Origin: an uncultured Clostridia bacterium
GTDB lineage: Bacteria; Bacillota; Clostridia; Oscillospirales; Acutalibacteraceae
Assembly (NCBI GenBank): GCA_947623215.1
Contig: CANQGN010000078.1
Coordinates: 1-6,672, forward strand
Direction of reading: 5' to 3'
Length of the DNA: 6,672 nt
Shown here one piece after another: positions 5,963 to 6,672 of the stretch. The position numbers were made by a program, and so were the translations under genes. Position 1 is the stretch's first letter; the number at the start of each line of letters is the position of its first letter. The notes beneath the pieces were generated by a model that saw only the letters and a program-made list of their open reading frames with translations, ran no database searches and had not been told where the DNA came from.

Positions 5963-6223
5963 TTAAGAATTGGCCTTTAACTTTAACGCCAAAGCCGACT
6001 TGCGGTGCGCCGCGGTGTTTTTGTGCAAAATCCCCTTGGCGGCCGCCTGGTCAATCTTCTTTACCGCCAGGCGCACGGCCTCCTCTTTATCGGCAGAAGA
6101 CGCGTCAATGGCGGCGTTGGCCTTTTTAATGGCCGTTTTCAGGGCAGAGTTGCAGGCCTTGTTGCGGGCGGTTTTAATCGCCGTGACCTTCACCCGTTTT
6201 TGCGCGGACTTAATGTTGGGCAT
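5963..6223 (-). CDS. rpsT: 30S ribosomal protein S20
   Basis: S20 is a primary binding protein of the 30S subunit that contacts the 5' domain and helix 44 of 16S rRNA. The 86-residue, lysine- and alanine-rich, all-helical product begins with the family-typical MPNIKSAQKRV and ends with KGILHKNTAAHRKSALA (63-79) and a short tail, a normal length. The ATG at 6223 follows a strong GGGGAGG ribosome binding site by about 7 bases. It has its own sigma-A promoter and terminator, so it is probably monocistronic. gpr lies divergently 180 bases away; the rpsT-gpr neighbourhood is common in endospore formers. Confidence 0.98.
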   Translation of the reverse strand: MPNIKSAQKRVKVTAIKTARNKACNSALKTAIKKANAAIDASSADKEEAVRLAVKKIDQAAAKGILHKNTAAHRKSALALKLKANS

Positions 6224-6254
6224 GGTTCCACCTCCCCATTTACCGGTATGCGGT

Positions 6255-6273
6255 TGGCCCTAAAGCCGGGCCA
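6255..6273 (-). promoter_or_regulatory. Hairpin in the rpsT 5' leader
   Basis: TGGCCC (6255-6260) and GGGCCA (6268-6273) form a 6-bp GC-rich stem with a 7-base loop in the roughly 65-base rpsT leader, about 10-15 bases upstream of the ribosome binding site. Ribosomal protein leaders are often autoregulated. No S20-specific leader motif is recognised here, so a regulatory role is only a possibility. Confidence 0.35.
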
Positions 6274-6293
6274 GCCCTACAGTGACGTGTAGT

Positions 6294-6322
6294 ATTCTAC
6301 CACCGCAGGGCGAAAAAAGCAA
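6294..6322 (-). promoter_or_regulatory. Sigma-A promoter of rpsT
   Basis: On the minus strand the -35 is TTGCTT (6317-6322), the spacer 17 bases and the -10 TAGAAT (6294-6299). The expected start is near 6287, with a leader of about 64 bases to the ATG at 6223. The promoter lies back to back with the gpr promoter, their -35 elements being about 20 bases apart. Confidence 0.75.
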
Positions 6323-6342
6323 GCCTTTTTTTGGCGCGGGCG

Positions 6343-6372
6343 GGATATTTTGCGTTTTATTCCCCCATACTA
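6343..6372 (+). promoter_or_regulatory. Forespore (sigma-G-type) promoter of gpr
   Basis: The plus strand has GGATA (6343-6347), exactly 18 bases, then CATACTA (6366-6372). The Bacillus sigma-G consensus is GmATR-N18-CATnMTA, so the -10 matches fully and the -35 in four of five positions. Transcription would start near 6379, about 25 bases before the gpr ATG. In Bacillus gpr is transcribed in the forespore by sigma-F and sigma-G, which fits. Confidence 0.75.
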
Positions 6373-6403
6373 AACGCGAACAACAAACGAAACGAGGGGT
6401 AGC

Positions 6404-6672
6404 ATGAACATTCGCACAGATTTGGCGCTGGAGGGGCGGGAGCTGGCGGGCGAGCAGGCGGAGGGGGTAGAGAGCGAAGAGCTGAGCGTGGGCGCGGCCA
6501 AAATCACCCGCATTACCATAACAAACGAGACAGGCGAGCGGGCGGTGGGCAAGCCGCGCGGCGCCTACGTAACCATTGAGGTGCCGCCTTTTTCAGACGA
6601 AAGCGCGTCAGACGACGAGCGCCGCTCTGCCGTTACGGTAGAGCTCACCCGCCTGCTGCCCAAAGAGGGGCC
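6404..6672 (+). CDS. gpr: Germination protease GPR (spore protease), 5' part only
   Basis: GPR is the self-processing aspartic-type endopeptidase (family A25) that degrades small acid-soluble spore proteins in the spore core during germination. Only the first 89 residues are present and the gene runs off the window. The N-terminus MNIRTDLALEGREL matches the conserved RTDLAxE segment, where the zymogen is cleaved in Bacillus; here only about six residues precede that site, a shorter propeptide than the 15-16 of Bacillus. The central KITRITITNETG (33-44) and GKPRGAYVTIE (49-59) match clostridial GPR. The catalytic aspartates lie further on and are not covered. The ATG at 6404 follows GAGGGG by 4 bases. 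The sigma-G-type promoter just upstream supports forespore expression. In endospore formers spoIIP commonly follows. Confidence 0.93.
   Translation, partial: MNIRTDLALEGRELAGEQAEGVESEELSVGAAKITRITITNETGERAVGKPRGAYVTIEVPPFSDESASDDERRSAVTVELTRLLPKEG

Noticed and set aside
6370..6552. 60-codon minus-strand frame opposite gpr
   Set aside because: It is antisense to the conserved gpr start and has no ribosome binding site or recognisable sequence.
1..6672. CRISPR array, tRNA/rRNA gene, transposase, prophage or toxin-antitoxin pair
   Set aside because: No regularly spaced repeats, cloverleaf, rRNA segment or matching protein was seen on either strand.

Overview
The window is a GC-rich stretch of bacterial chromosome. 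It most likely comes from an endospore-forming, gut-type Firmicute of class Clostridia, perhaps near Oscillospirales/Ruminococcaceae. The reasons are the spore protease gene gpr lying divergent to rpsT, strong GGAGG-type ribosome binding sites, rho-independent terminators with U-tracts, and an orphan MsmK/UgpC-type sugar-transport ATPase. The genus cannot be fixed from the sequence alone.

Layout, left to right. Almost everything is on the minus strand, so transcription of this part runs right to left. Positions 1-84 hold a perfect 30-bp inverted repeat touching the first base; it also supplies the last codons of rsmD and looks like a fold-back artefact of a sequence end. rsmD (16S rRNA m2G966 methyltransferase, TTG start at 574) has its own near-consensus sigma-A promoter, whose -35 box overlaps the uvrC stop codon. 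uvrC (excision-repair nuclease) ends at 666. Forty-four bases upstream of it lies a YdhF-like aldo/keto reductase (2594-3508). The gap 3509-3847 holds a palindrome-rich segment that looks like a dispersed intergenic repeat, then a bidirectional terminator. nrdR (ribonucleotide reductase repressor, 3848-4303) follows, then a weak terminator, then the ATPase gene ugpC/msmK (4381-5526).

The 436-bp gap upstream of the ATPase contains its sigma-A promoter, a roughly 130-nt leader with a nested inverted repeat, a stretch with no recognised content, and the rpsT terminator. rpsT (ribosomal protein S20, 5963-6223) is driven by a clear sigma-A promoter. Back to back with it, on the plus strand, a near-consensus sigma-G-type promoter drives gpr, which is cut by the window end (6404-6672).

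Functionally this is a housekeeping region: ribosome assembly and modification (rpsT, rsmD), DNA repair (uvrC), dNTP-pool regulation (nrdR), sugar uptake energy coupling (ugpC/msmK), a redox enzyme, and the start of a sporulation/germination locus. No new defence system, mobile element with a transposase, CRISPR array or tRNA/rRNA gene is visible. The points most worth a second look are the terminal fold-back, the structured ATPase leader, the repeat at 3531-3746 with its cysteine-rich overlapping reading frame, and the compact sigma-A/sigma-G divergent promoter.
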